Positions 1 to 8,409 of a DNA stretch of 64,000 nucleotides are shown here, piece by piece. Origin of the DNA: Acidobacteriota bacterium (lineage in GTDB: Bacteria; Acidobacteriota; Terriglobia; Bryobacterales; Bryobacteraceae); the NCBI GenBank assembly GCA_005808475.1, contig SYLY01000333.1, positions 1 to 64,000 on the forward strand. Direction: 5' to 3'. Both the position numbers and the translations under genes were made by a program. Positions within the stretch are counted from its first letter, which is position 1. The number at the start of each line of letters is the position of its first letter. Below the pieces are notes generated by a model. That model made no database searches and was not told the origin of the DNA. It saw only the letters and a program-made list of their open reading frames with translations.

Positions 1-840
1 AAGCTATACGCGCCGGAATCCGCCACCGGCCGGCTGGGCCTGCTCGAGATGCGGGCGTTCGAAATGCCGCCGCACGCGAGGATGAGCCTGACGCAGCAGT
101 TGCTCCTGCGCGGCTTGGTGGCGCGTTTCTGGCGCGAGCCATACACGGTGGCGCCCAAGCGTTGGGGAACGCTGCTCCACGACCGGTTTCTGCTGCCCTA
201 CTTCGTGGAGAGCGACTTCCGCGAAGTGGTGTCCGGGCTCAACCGGTCCGGCTTCGCCTTCGACGTTTCCTGGTTCGCTCCGCACATGGAGTTCCGGTTC
301 CCGGTCTACGGCAGAGCCACTTACGAGGGGATCGAAATCGAACTGCGCCAAGCCATCGAACCGTGGTACGTGTTGGGCGAAGAACCCGGCGCCGGCGGCA
401 CGGCGCGATATGTCGACAGTTCGGTGGAGCGGCTCCAGGTGAAGACTACCGGTCTCACGGACGGCCGCCATGCGGTGACCGTCAACGGGCGCCGCGTCCC
501 GTTGCACTCCACCGGATCGCACGACGAGGCCGTGGCCGGCGTGCGGTATCGCGCCTGGCAGCCGCCCGCCTGTCTGCATCCTACTATCGGAGTGCACACG
601 CCCCTGGTTTTCGACCTGGTCGATTCCTGGAGCGGCCGGTCGATCGGAGGCTGCACCTACCACGTGGCCCACCCGGGCGGCCGTAGCCACGATACGTTCC
701 CCGTCAACTCCAACGAGGCCGAATCGCGCCGCGTGGCTCGCTTTTTCCAGATGGGACATACGCCCGGACCGATGAACGTATCGGCCGAGGAGAGGAACCC
801 CGAATTCCCATACACGCTCGATCTGAGGAGGAAGGCTTGA
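1..840 (+). CDS. DUF2126 transglutaminase-like protein, C-terminal part (5' partial)
   Basis: The reading frame is open from base 1, so the start lies outside the window; about 279 codons remain. The visible part matches the C-terminal DUF2126 region found behind a transglutaminase core in large (about 1100 aa) proteins: it has a GLLEMRAFEMPPHARMSL-type segment near the start and a VNSNEAESRR / FFQMGHTPG ending. The catalytic Cys-His-Asp core would be upstream and is not seen. The stop overlaps the TTG start of the next gene by three bases, so the two are probably translationally coupled. Context (ATP-grasp/alpha-E protein, then a second transglutaminase) is the known amidoligase/transglutaminase neighbourhood, for which peptide synthesis or protein modification has been proposed; the substrate is unknown. 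Confidence 0.85.
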   Translation, partial: KLYAPESATGRLGLLEMRAFEMPPHARMSLTQQLLLRGLVARFWREPYTVAPKRWGTLLHDRFLLPYFVESDFREVVSGLNRSGFAFDVSWFAPHMEFRFPVYGRATYEGIEIELRQAIEPWYVLGEEPGAGGTARYVDSSVERLQVKTTGLTDGRHAVTVNGRRVPLHSTGSHDEAVAGVRYRAWQPPACLHPTIGVHTPLVFDLVDSWSGRSIGGCTYHVAHPGGRSHDTFPVNSNEAESRRVARFFQMGHTPGPMNVSAEERNPEFPYTLDLRRKA

Positions 841-3368
841 GCGATTGGTTCGAGCGCTCCTACCGGTCGTCGCTGGCCGCGGAGGGACTCTCGGGATCCT
901 GGATCTGGGACGAGGCCTCCGCCAAAGAAGGCGGGATGCGGCCGCATTGGCGCAAAACCGCCGCGGCCATCGAGGAACTCGGCCAGCAGGGGCTCCGCCA
1001 ACGTTGGGAGGAGGCCGAGCGGCTGATCGAGCAGAACGGCGTCACCTACAACGTTTATGGCGACCAGCGGGGAACGGACCGCCCATGGCCGCTCGATCCG
1101 ATCCCCTTCGTGGTCGACGCGGCCGAGTGGCGCACAGTAGAGGCCGCAATCGTCCAGCGGGCTCGCTTGCTCGACGCGATCCTGGGCGACCTGTACGGGC
1201 CGCGCCGCCTGTTGCGCGACCGCTTGTTGCCGCCATCGCTCGTTCTCGGAAATCCCCACCTTCTCCGCGCCTGCCACGGCATCCGGCCGCCCGGCGGCGC
1301 GTTTCTTCACATCTACTCGGCGGACTTGGCGCGGTCGCCCGACGGCCAATGGTGGGTCCTCGCCGACCGGACGCAAGGCCCCTCGGGGGCGGGTTACGCG
1401 CTCGAGAACCGGATGGTGACCTCGCGTGTCATGCCGGAGGTTCTGGCCGAGGCGGCCGTCCGGCCGCTTGCCGGGTTTTTCCAGACCTTCCGCGATTCCC
1501 TCGCCCGGCTGGCGCCGCGCAATCGCGACAATCCCCGCATCGTGCTGCTGACGCCAGGCCCGTACAACGAGACCTACTTCGAGCATTCGTATCTGGCGCG
1601 TCACCTCGGATTCACGCTCGTGGAAGGCGGCGACCTCACGGTCCGCGACCGGCACGTATACGTGAAGACGCTCGGCGGCCTGCTGCCGGTGGATGTGATC
1701 GCGCGCCGGCAGGATGACAACTTCTGCGATCCGCTCGAGTTGCGCGAGGATTCCATGTTGGGCGTGCCGGGCTTGGTGCATGCCGTCCGCGCGGGGAATG
1801 TCACGGTGGCCAACGCGTTGGGAACCGGCCTCACCGAAACCTCCGCGATGTGCGCGTTCCTGCCGGGGCTGTGCCGGGCGATGTTCGGCGAGGAACTGAA
1901 GATGCCGTCCGTGGCGACGTGGTGGTGCGGCCAGGAACTGCCGTTCGCCGCGGTGCGCGAGCAGATCGGACGGCTGGTGATCAAGCCCGCCGTGCCTTCG
2001 CACGGAGTCACGCCGGTGTTCGGAGAGCGGCTGGGCTCGATGGAGCGGGAGTCGCTATTGGCGCGGATCAAGCAGGCGCCGGGAAAGTACGTCGCGCAGG
2101 AGCTGGTCAATCTGTCCACCGCGCCGGTCTGGACCGGACGCGGCTTGGCGCCGCGCCGTCTGGTGATGCGCGTCTACGCGGTCTTCACCGGCGACACCTA
2201 CGCCGTGATGCCGGGCGCGTTGACTCGGGTCTCTTCGTCGATGGATTCGTTCGTCGTATCCGTGCAGGCGGGTGGCGGCAGCAAGGACACGTGGGTCCTT
2301 CCGGACGGTCCGCTGTCGGACTATGTGCCGCAGCGGCCGCCCGCTCCCGCCGTTGTCAGCCGCGCCACGTTCGCCTTGCCGAGCCGCGTCGCCGATACCC
2401 TGTTCTGGCTCGGCCGGTACTGCGAGCGGATCGACTCCGCCGTGCGGCTGTCGAGGGCGATCCTCGAGGGTGGCATCGAAGAGACGGCAAGCCGTTCGGG
2501 CGCGCGGCTGGCGGTGGCGCTGGGGGCCTTGCGCGGATTGAAATATCTACGCCCCGCCGGGCCCGAGGCCACGCCGTCGAGTCCGGAGGAGATTGAAGCG
2601 GCGCTGCTCGGCGTGATTCACGACACGTCGCGCCGCGGCGGCATCGCCTGGATGGTCGGGCAGCTGCGGCGGCTGGCCTGGCTGTTGCGAGAGCGCATCT
2701 CGGAGGATTCCTGGCGGGTGCTTTACGGTCTGTCGCTTCGCTTCCAGGAAAGCGGGGACGACAGCGCGATTCCCGTGGCCGGCAGTCTAGACCTACTGGC
2801 GGAAACCATCCTGTCGCTCTCCGCGTTCAGCGGACTCGCGATGGAGAGCATGACGCGCGGAGCCGGCTGGCGGTTCCTCGACATGGGCCGCCGCATCGAA
2901 CGCGGCCTGCAAGTCTGCCAGGTGCTGCGGTTCGGACTGCGCGAAGCGGGCAACGACGAAGCGGGCGCGGTGGAGGCTCTGCTGGCGGTGGCGGAAAGCT
3001 CGATGACCTACCGGTCGCGTTATCTGGCGTCGCTGCAGACCGGTCTCATGCTGGACCTGCTGCTGCTCGACGAGACCAATCCCCGGTCGGTGGCGTTCCA
3101 ATTGGAAAGGCTCGGCGAGCATGTCGCGGTGCTGCCGCTGTTGACGATCGACGCGCCGGAGCACCCGGAACGCTCAACGCTCGGAGCGTTGACCCTCTCG
3201 CTGCGATCGGTCCGCGTGGAGGAACTCGCGCGCGGGCCGCTGGATTCGTTGCCGGAGCTCGACCGCTTGTTGGATGCACTGATTCACGGCTTGGGCGATC
3301 TCGCGCTGTCCCTTTCCCGCGGATACCTGTCGCATGCCACGCCGGCGAGACTGGTGGCAACGGCATGA
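837..3368 (+). CDS. Circularly permuted ATP-grasp / alpha-E domain fusion protein
   Basis: A protein of 843 aa. Roughly residues 1-480 resemble the circularly permuted ATP-grasp family (DUF404/DUF407, COG2308), including GVTYNVYGD and the NALGTGLTET segment. Roughly residues 510-830 resemble the alpha-E helical family (DUF403, COG2307), beginning near LPSRVADTLFWLGRYCERID. These two are usually separate adjacent genes, so this is a fusion. The start is TTG at 837, decided by AGGAGG at 826-831, five bases upstream. The stop overlaps the next start (ATGA). ATP-grasp enzymes form amide bonds from a carboxylate and an amine; the substrate here is unknown. Cytoplasmic, as no signal peptide is seen. 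Confidence 0.9.
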   Translation: MSDWFERSYRSSLAAEGLSGSWIWDEASAKEGGMRPHWRKTAAAIEELGQQGLRQRWEEAERLIEQNGVTYNVYGDQRGTDRPWPLDPIPFVVDAAEWRTVEAAIVQRARLLDAILGDLYGPRRLLRDRLLPPSLVLGNPHLLRACHGIRPPGGAFLHIYSADLARSPDGQWWVLADRTQGPSGAGYALENRMVTSRVMPEVLAEAAVRPLAGFFQTFRDSLARLAPRNRDNPRIVLLTPGPYNETYFEHSYLARHLGFTLVEGGDLTVRDRHVYVKTLGGLLPVDVIARRQDDNFCDPLELREDSMLGVPGLVHAVRAGNVTVANALGTGLTETSAMCAFLPGLCRAMFGEELKMPSVATWWCGQELPFAAVREQIGRLVIKPAVPSHGVTPVFGERLGSMERESLLARIKQAPGKYVAQELVNLSTAPVWTGRGLAPRRLVMRVYAVFTGDTYAVMPGALTRVSSSMDSFVVSVQAGGGSKDTWVLPDGPLSDYVPQRPPAPAVVSRATFALPSRVADTLFWLGRYCERIDSAVRLSRAILEGGIEETASRSGARLAVALGALRGLKYLRPAGPEATPSSPEEIEAALLGVIHDTSRRGGIAWMVGQLRRLAWLLRERISEDSWRVLYGLSLRFQESGDDSAIPVAGSLDLLAETILSLSAFSGLAMESMTRGAGWRFLDMGRRIERGLQVCQVLRFGLREAGNDEAGAVEALLAVAESSMTYRSRYLASLQTGLMLDLLLLDETNPRSVAFQLERLGEHVAVLPLLTIDAPEHPERSTLGALTLSLRSVRVEELARGPLDSLPELDRLLDALIHGLGDLALSLSRGYLSHATPARLVATA

Positions 3369-4246
3369 GAACCGCCGTTCTCGACACCCGCCACGTCACC
3401 ACCTACGAATACGGCGAGCCCGCCCTGCGCAGCCAGAACATCCTTCGCGTGGCGCCGCGCGAGACTCGTTGGCAGAGGGCGATCCGCTCGCGGGTCGACG
3501 TCGATCCCACGCCGGAGGGCGTGGGGACGCACCGCGACTACTTCGGCAACGAAACACACTCCTTCGAGATCAACGAGCCGCACGCCAGGCTCGTGATCTC
3601 CGCGTCGAACTCGGTGGAACTGCGCGAGCCCGTTCTGCCCGATCCCGCCGCCACCGCGCCGTGGGAGACGGTGCGCGGACGCTGCTTTCCCTGCCAGGGT
3701 CCGGATGCGTTCGAGGCGGCGGAGTATCTCTACGACTCACGCCGCGTCACTCGCGGCGGCCGCTTCGGCGAATACGCGCGGACATCGTTCCCGGCGGGCC
3801 GCGCGGTGTTCGACGCGGCGCTGGACCTGAACCGGCGCATTCACCGCGAGTTCCAGTACGATCCCGGTTCCACCGAAGTGGATACTCCGGTGGAAGACGC
3901 GCTGCGGACGCGGTCGGGCGTGTGCCAGGATTTCGCGCACGTGATGATCGCCTGCCTGCGATCCATGGGCATTCCCGCACGCTACGTGAGCGGCTATCTG
4001 CGGAGCAACCCGAAGTTCGTGGGCGTCGAGGCGTCGCACGCCTGGGTTTCGTTCTACTGTCCGGATACCGGTTGGATCGACCTGGACCCGACGAACGACG
4101 TCGCGCCATCGCTGGGCCATGTCACCTTGGCTTGGGGCCGCGACTACGCCGATGTTCCCCCCGTTAAAGGCGTGACGCTCGGCGGCGGCGAGCAGAAGAT
4201 CTCGGTGGGCGTGGGTGTGACGGAGCGGGAGCAGCCATGCGAGTAG
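3365..4246 (+). CDS. Transglutaminase-like domain protein
   Basis: A 293 aa cytoplasmic protein. It has an N-terminal bacterial transglutaminase-like region (RTAVLDTRHVTTYEYGEPAL) and a transglutaminase core with the nucleophile in the motif TRSGVCQDFAHVMIACLR, followed by the His motif in ASHAWVSFYCPDTGWIDLDPT. The catalytic Cys, His and Asp are all present, so it should be active as a protease, amidase or cross-linker. It is the third gene of the amidoligase-type operon and starts in a 4-base ATGA overlap with the ATP-grasp gene. Confidence 0.92.
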   Translation: MRTAVLDTRHVTTYEYGEPALRSQNILRVAPRETRWQRAIRSRVDVDPTPEGVGTHRDYFGNETHSFEINEPHARLVISASNSVELREPVLPDPAATAPWETVRGRCFPCQGPDAFEAAEYLYDSRRVTRGGRFGEYARTSFPAGRAVFDAALDLNRRIHREFQYDPGSTEVDTPVEDALRTRSGVCQDFAHVMIACLRSMGIPARYVSGYLRSNPKFVGVEASHAWVSFYCPDTGWIDLDPTNDVAPSLGHVTLAWGRDYADVPPVKGVTLGGGEQKISVGVGVTEREQPCE

Positions 4247-4953
4247 CGCGAACCATCGCCGTCCTCGCGATCGCCGCGAGCCCGGCGTTCGCGCAGTTCT
4301 CCACGCCGCTCGGGCGAGGCGAATCGGAGACGGCCCAACTCGGCGGCGTCTCCCGCACCATGGGCGCCGCCCGCGCATCCGATCTCGGCGTTCTGCGCTG
4401 CCCGGCGCCGCTCGCGATCGTCGGCCTGCGCCTGTCGCGCGGACGCGTGTTGAGCGCGGCGCAGTTGATCTGCGCGGACGTCCAGTGCGCGGGCGGCTCG
4501 TGCGGCTGGCGAGAATCGCGCTACGGACCGTCGGCGGGCACTCCGCAACCGGGTGACGCGTCGATCGTCGAACTCTGCGGCGCGAACGGCGTGGCGTCGG
4601 GCTTTCGCGGATACGCCGCGGGTCCGTATGCGCGCGACCTGCGGGTAGAGTGCGGCGCCGCCGGCGGCTCGGTAGGCGGGCAACGTGCGTACGCCGGACG
4701 CACGGGTCCACCGCCGGACGGGCCGGGTGCGGTCGCGGCGGCCTGTGGCGGATCGGGCGCGTCGGCCGTGTCGTACGCGCTGGCGCCTCTGGCGGGCGGC
4801 TCCGGCGGCGTGGTGCAGGCTGTGTCGATGTACTGCGGTCCGGCGCGCGCGACACCGGCTTCGACACCGGCGCCTAAGCCAGTGTCGAAAGGACCAACCA
4901 AGGGAGACGCAGGAACCAAGAAGGGCGGCAGGGCGGAGGCGGGGCTGAAATAG
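4237..4953 (+). CDS. Secreted hypothetical protein with three Cys-bounded repeats
   Basis: A 238 aa protein, not recognised as a known family. It has a clear signal peptide (RTIAVLAIAASPAFA, cleaved before Q). The mature part shows about three loosely repeated units of 35-40 residues, each starting and ending near a cysteine (LRCPAPLAIVGLRLSRG...LIC; ELCGANGVASGFRGY...VEC; AACGGSGASAVSYAL...MYC). The C-terminal tail is rich in Lys, Pro, Thr and Gly. The layout suggests a small beta-rich extracytoplasmic domain with disulfides, but this is inference. The start overlaps the end of the transglutaminase gene by 10 bases, so it may be co-transcribed with it. Confidence 0.7.
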   Translation: MRVARTIAVLAIAASPAFAQFSTPLGRGESETAQLGGVSRTMGAARASDLGVLRCPAPLAIVGLRLSRGRVLSAAQLICADVQCAGGSCGWRESRYGPSAGTPQPGDASIVELCGANGVASGFRGYAAGPYARDLRVECGAAGGSVGGQRAYAGRTGPPPDGPGAVAAACGGSGASAVSYALAPLAGGSGGVVQAVSMYCGPARATPASTPAPKPVSKGPTKGDAGTKKGGRAEAGLK

Positions 4954-4964
4954 AGTCGAGCCGC

Positions 4965-4970
4965 TACACT
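4965..4970 (+). promoter_or_regulatory. -10 element TACACT, leaderless-type spacing
   Basis: TACACT lies six bases before the GTG start at 4977, with no Shine-Dalgarno sequence between. Transcription would begin at or next to the start codon. Confidence 0.5.
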
Positions 4971-4976
4971 GAAGTC

Positions 4977-7373
4977 GTGTGGCGCACCGTCGTGGCGTGC
5001 TGTTTCGCCGCCATCCTGAACGCGGAAACCCCCTCCGAACTCGCGGAGCAGATCCGCAAACTCCGCCTCGATCCCGAGGCCTGCTACCTCGTGCGCGACG
5101 CGCATTTCGCCCGCGAGGATCTGCGGTTCTACCTCACCGAAGGCGTGCTGATCTTCGCCAAGCCGGTGGGCGGAAAGCGGCTCGCCGCGATTTTCAGCGC
5201 CGACGTGGACGGCGGTGACGCGGAGATCCTGTTGATGCCACCCACCAAGGGCGAGCGGCTGTCGCTGTCGGCCTTCACGTCCACGCCGAATCTCGACGAG
5301 CATTTCAAAGGCGCACTGTTCCTGTTCACCGATGAGAGCGGCGCCGAACTGATGAAGGCGCTCGAGGAACGCGGCGAACCGCGCAAGTCGATGGAGCGCG
5401 GACTGCTGATGGCGTCGAAATGGGACGACGCGATCGCCAACGTCGCGTCCAGTTTCGGCGTCCGGCTGGTCCACCATCTGCTCGGCGGCGCGCAAGGCTT
5501 CTTCTACGCGGGCATCCAGAGCTCCAGGCTCGGTAATTTCGACGCCTACTTCGACGCCAATTCGCTCGAGCAGATCTTCCTGGGGCAGATCAAAACCCGT
5601 GAGACGACCGCGTTCTACGACATCTGGACCAGTTTCCCCGCCCGCTCCTACCGTACCGGACAGAAGCAGGCGCCGGGGCCCGAGTTCAAGATGGACAACT
5701 TCCGGATCGAGGCATCGCTCGACGACAAACTGGCGATGACGGCGGTGGCCCGGTCCACCGTCACCGCCACGCGCGACGGACTGCGGGTGCTGGGGCTGGA
5801 CCTCTCCAGCCGGATGAAAGTGCTGTCCGCCAAGGTGGACGGCGCGGACGCCGAAGTCTACACCTCGGAATCGATGCGAGCCAATCTGGCGAGGCGCAAC
5901 GACGGCACGTTCTTCCTGGTGATTCCGCCGAAGCCGCTGTCCGCGGGCACTCCCCATGAGGTCGAGATCCGCTACGAAGGCTCGGTGGTGCATCCGGCCG
6001 GGCGCAACGTCTACTTCGTCGGAGCTCGCGCGAACTGGTATCCGCGGCCGGGACTCGACTGGGCGAGGTTCGACATCGCGTTCCGCTACCCGGAGAAGCT
6101 CGACTTGGTGTTCCCCGGCGATCTGAAGGAGGATCGGACCGAGGGGGGCCGCAAGTTCACCCGTCGCGTCACGCCCGCTCCCATACGCATGGCCGGCTTC
6201 AACCTGGGCGAGTACGAGTGGGTCAAGCAAACACGCGGACGGCTGACCGTGGAGGTCTACGCGAACAAGACGGTGGAACTGGGATTGCGGCCATCCTCCC
6301 CGGTGCTGCTCGCGCCGATTCCTTCCGCCTTTCCCCCGCGCCGTTCGACGCCGAATCAGGGCGCCGCCATCCCCCTTCCGGCTCCCGCCCTGCCCGATCC
6401 CACGCGGCGGCTGGAACCGCTGGCCACCGAGATCGCCGACGCATTCCAGTTCTTCGCCGAACGGTTCGGCCCGCCCGCGCTCGACACGTTGCGGGTGGCG
6501 CCGATCCCCGGCAAGTTCGGGCAAGGCTTCCCTGGCTTGGTCTACCTCTCGACGAGTTCGTACCTGAGCCCCGGAGAACGGCCCGCGGCGCGATCGCCGG
6601 CGAGCGAGCGCTTCTTCATGGAAACTCTGCACGCGCACGAAGCCGCGCACCAGTGGTGGGGAAACGTAGTCACGTCGGCGACGGCGCAAGACGACTGGTT
6701 GATGGAATCGCTGGCGAACTATTCGGCGCTGCTGGTGCTCGAACGCAAGAAGGGCGCCAAGGCGATGCTGGAGGCGCTCGGCGAGTATCGAGCCCGGCTG
6801 CTCCACAAGGACGACAGCGGCAAGACGCTCGAGTCGGCGGGGCCGATCCGGCTGGGCGGGCGGCTGATCAATTCGCAGGCGCCCGAGTCGTGGCATTCGA
6901 TCGTCTACGGCAAGGGCACCTGGATCGTGCACATGCTGCGGCGGCAGCTCGGTGACGAGACGTTCTTCCGGATGCTCGGCGGACTGGCGAGACAATACCG
7001 CCATCGGACGTTGTCGGCCAAGCAGTTCCAGGACTTCGCCGCGGGGTATCTGCCGAAAGGCTCGCCGGATCCGAAGCTGGACGCGTTCTTCGACCGCTGG
7101 GTGGAGAACACCGGCATCCCCGCGATTTCGATGAGCACCCGGACACTGGGCCGCGCGCCCTCGTTGCGGTTGGAAGTTACCGTCCGGCAAGAGAGCGTGG
7201 AGGACGACTTCTCGGTGCGCGTGCCGGTGGAGATCCAGATCCCGCGCGCCAAACCTAGGATCGTGTGGGTGACCACCGGACCCGATCCGGCTGTGACGAC
7301 CGTGCCGCTGCCGGCGGCGCCGTCGAAGGTGCTGCTGGATCCGGAATGGTCCGTACTCATGGATCGAAAGTAG
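4977..7373 (+). CDS. M1-family (gluzincin) metallopeptidase, secreted
   Basis: A 798 aa protein with a short N-terminal signal peptide (WRTVVACCFAAILNA). The M1 zinc site is complete: HEAAHQWWGN at residues 554-563 (His554, Glu555, His558) and the third ligand Glu577, 19 residues after His558. The N-terminal half resembles the beta-rich domain of M1 enzymes. The usual GAMEN exopeptidase loop is not obvious, so substrate choice (aminopeptidase or other) is uncertain. It probably acts in the periplasm. The GTG start at 4977 is supported by the -10-like TACACT six bases upstream. Confidence 0.88.
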   Translation: MWRTVVACCFAAILNAETPSELAEQIRKLRLDPEACYLVRDAHFAREDLRFYLTEGVLIFAKPVGGKRLAAIFSADVDGGDAEILLMPPTKGERLSLSAFTSTPNLDEHFKGALFLFTDESGAELMKALEERGEPRKSMERGLLMASKWDDAIANVASSFGVRLVHHLLGGAQGFFYAGIQSSRLGNFDAYFDANSLEQIFLGQIKTRETTAFYDIWTSFPARSYRTGQKQAPGPEFKMDNFRIEASLDDKLAMTAVARSTVTATRDGLRVLGLDLSSRMKVLSAKVDGADAEVYTSESMRANLARRNDGTFFLVIPPKPLSAGTPHEVEIRYEGSVVHPAGRNVYFVGARANWYPRPGLDWARFDIAFRYPEKLDLVFPGDLKEDRTEGGRKFTRRVTPAPIRMAGFNLGEYEWVKQTRGRLTVEVYANKTVELGLRPSSPVLLAPIPSAFPPRRSTPNQGAAIPLPAPALPDPTRRLEPLATEIADAFQFFAERFGPPALDTLRVAPIPGKFGQGFPGLVYLSTSSYLSPGERPAARSPASERFFMETLHAHEAAHQWWGNVVTSATAQDDWLMESLANYSALLVLERKKGAKAMLEALGEYRARLLHKDDSGKTLESAGPIRLGGRLINSQAPESWHSIVYGKGTWIVHMLRRQLGDETFFRMLGGLARQYRHRTLSAKQFQDFAAGYLPKGSPDPKLDAFFDRWVENTGIPAISMSTRTLGRAPSLRLEVTVRQESVEDDFSVRVPVEIQIPRAKPRIVWVTTGPDPAVTTVPLPAAPSKVLLDPEWSVLMDRK

Positions 7374-7380
7374 CGGGCCG

Positions 7381-7407
7381 AAAAAAAGGCCGCTCTTGCG
7401 AGCGGCC
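7381..7407 (-). terminator. Rho-independent terminator for truA
   Basis: An 8-bp stem (7388-7395 with 7400-7407, GGCCGCTC/GAGCGGCC) and a 4-base loop. Read on the minus strand it is followed by seven T (7381-7387). It lies about 180 bases beyond the truA stop. Confidence 0.75.
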
Positions 7408-7517
7408 CGGAGAAGCGAATTTCGTGGCGACCCTGTCCGGCGTCACGAAACGGGATGAACCCTTGCGTATGCGTATTCCCTGAATGCAGGTGGGGCGCCA
7501 CACGTAACTTGTTGATT

Positions 7518-7589
7518 TCCGGCTCCTGCAAAAAGCGGAGCCGGACAGATTGTCGCGACAGTGTGTCCGGATCGGACATTCTGTCCGGT
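7518..7589. repeat. Cluster of short inverted repeats with TGTCCGG/CCGGACA arms
   Basis: Within about 70 bases there is a 9-bp stem (7518-7526 with 7537-7545), the palindrome TGTCGCGACA (7551-7560), and paired TGTCCG / CGGACA units at 7564-7589. The cluster lies just past the truA stop, so it would form the 3' untranslated RNA of truA. No function is assigned; a REP-like element or an RNA processing/stability structure is possible. Confidence 0.55.
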
Positions 7590-7590
7590 T

Positions 7591-8358
7591 TCACCGCCCC
7601 GTTGCGGACGCGCCGTAGGCGACCGTCTCGAGAAACAGCCCCGATGCCGGAGCCGTCCACGAGGCGACATCCAGCCTGGCGTCGCCCTCGCCCCGCAGCA
7701 GGCGCTCGAGATCGGCGTCCGAAACCTCGCCCTTGCCGATCTTCACCAGCACCCCAACGATCCGCCGCACCATCTTCCAGAGGAAGTGCGACGCTTCGAT
7801 CCGAATCAGGATGAGCGGGTCGTCCACCTCGACGCGAGCCCAGTCGACCACGACGAGGGTGGAGCCGCCGGGCTTGGACGGGTCCTCCGCGCAGAACCGG
7901 ACGAAATCGTGGCGGCCCTCGATCAGGCGAGCCGCGCGCGCCATCGCGGCGACATCGAGCCGCTCCTTGATCCACCACACGTATCGTTTGGAGAAGGCCG
8001 TTTTCCTGGTGGAGATCTGGTAGACGTAGCGGCGGCTAACGGCGTCATGCCTCGCGTGAAACCGGGCCGGGACGGCTTCGGCGGAGAGGACAACGACGTC
8101 GGCCGGCAATGCCTCGTTGAGTTCGCGCACTAGCCGCGCGGGCGGCGGATTGCCATGCCGGACGCGGAGATGCGCCACCTGGGCGCGTGCGTGGACGCCC
8201 GCATCGGTGCGGCCGGAGCCCTGGAGTTCGACCTCCTCGCCGAACAGATCCTCCGCCGCGCGGATCAGCACGCCCGCCACTGTCCGGGCGTTGCGCTGTT
8301 CCTGCCAGCCGCTGTATTTCGATCCGTCGTATTCGAGCGTCAACTTCCAGGTGGGCAC
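7591..8358 (-). CDS. truA: tRNA pseudouridine synthase A
   Basis: A 255 aa cytoplasmic enzyme that isomerises uridines 38-40 in the anticodon arm of tRNAs. The family signature GSGRTDAGVHARAQV is present with its catalytic Asp, and the N-terminus (PTWKLTLEYDGSKYSGWQ) is typical. The start is GTG at 8358: it fits the usual TruA length and has TACCTT seven bases upstream. The much longer open frame upstream is a high-GC artefact. The gene is monocistronic and ends at the terminator near 7381-7407. Confidence 0.96.
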   Translation of the reverse strand: MPTWKLTLEYDGSKYSGWQEQRNARTVAGVLIRAAEDLFGEEVELQGSGRTDAGVHARAQVAHLRVRHGNPPPARLVRELNEALPADVVVLSAEAVPARFHARHDAVSRRYVYQISTRKTAFSKRYVWWIKERLDVAAMARAARLIEGRHDFVRFCAEDPSKPGGSTLVVVDWARVEVDDPLILIRIEASHFLWKMVRRIVGVLVKIGKGEVSDADLERLLRGEGDARLDVASWTAPASGLFLETVAYGASATGR

Positions 8359-8365
8359 TGTTCCC

Positions 8366-8371
8366 AAGGTA
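8366..8371 (-). promoter_or_regulatory. -10 element TACCTT before truA
   Basis: On the minus strand TACCTT lies seven bases before the truA GTG start, the leaderless-type arrangement seen at several genes here. Confidence 0.45.
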
Positions 8372-8409
8372 CTGCACGCATGGCGGCCCGCGCGCGTCAA
8401 CCCAGTATC

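Noticed and set aside
4521-7190. An 889-codon minus-strand open frame opposite the M1 peptidase gene
   Set aside because: It is the antisense shadow of a strongly coding, high-GC gene; its composition is rich in Arg, Gly, Glu and His with no domain pattern.
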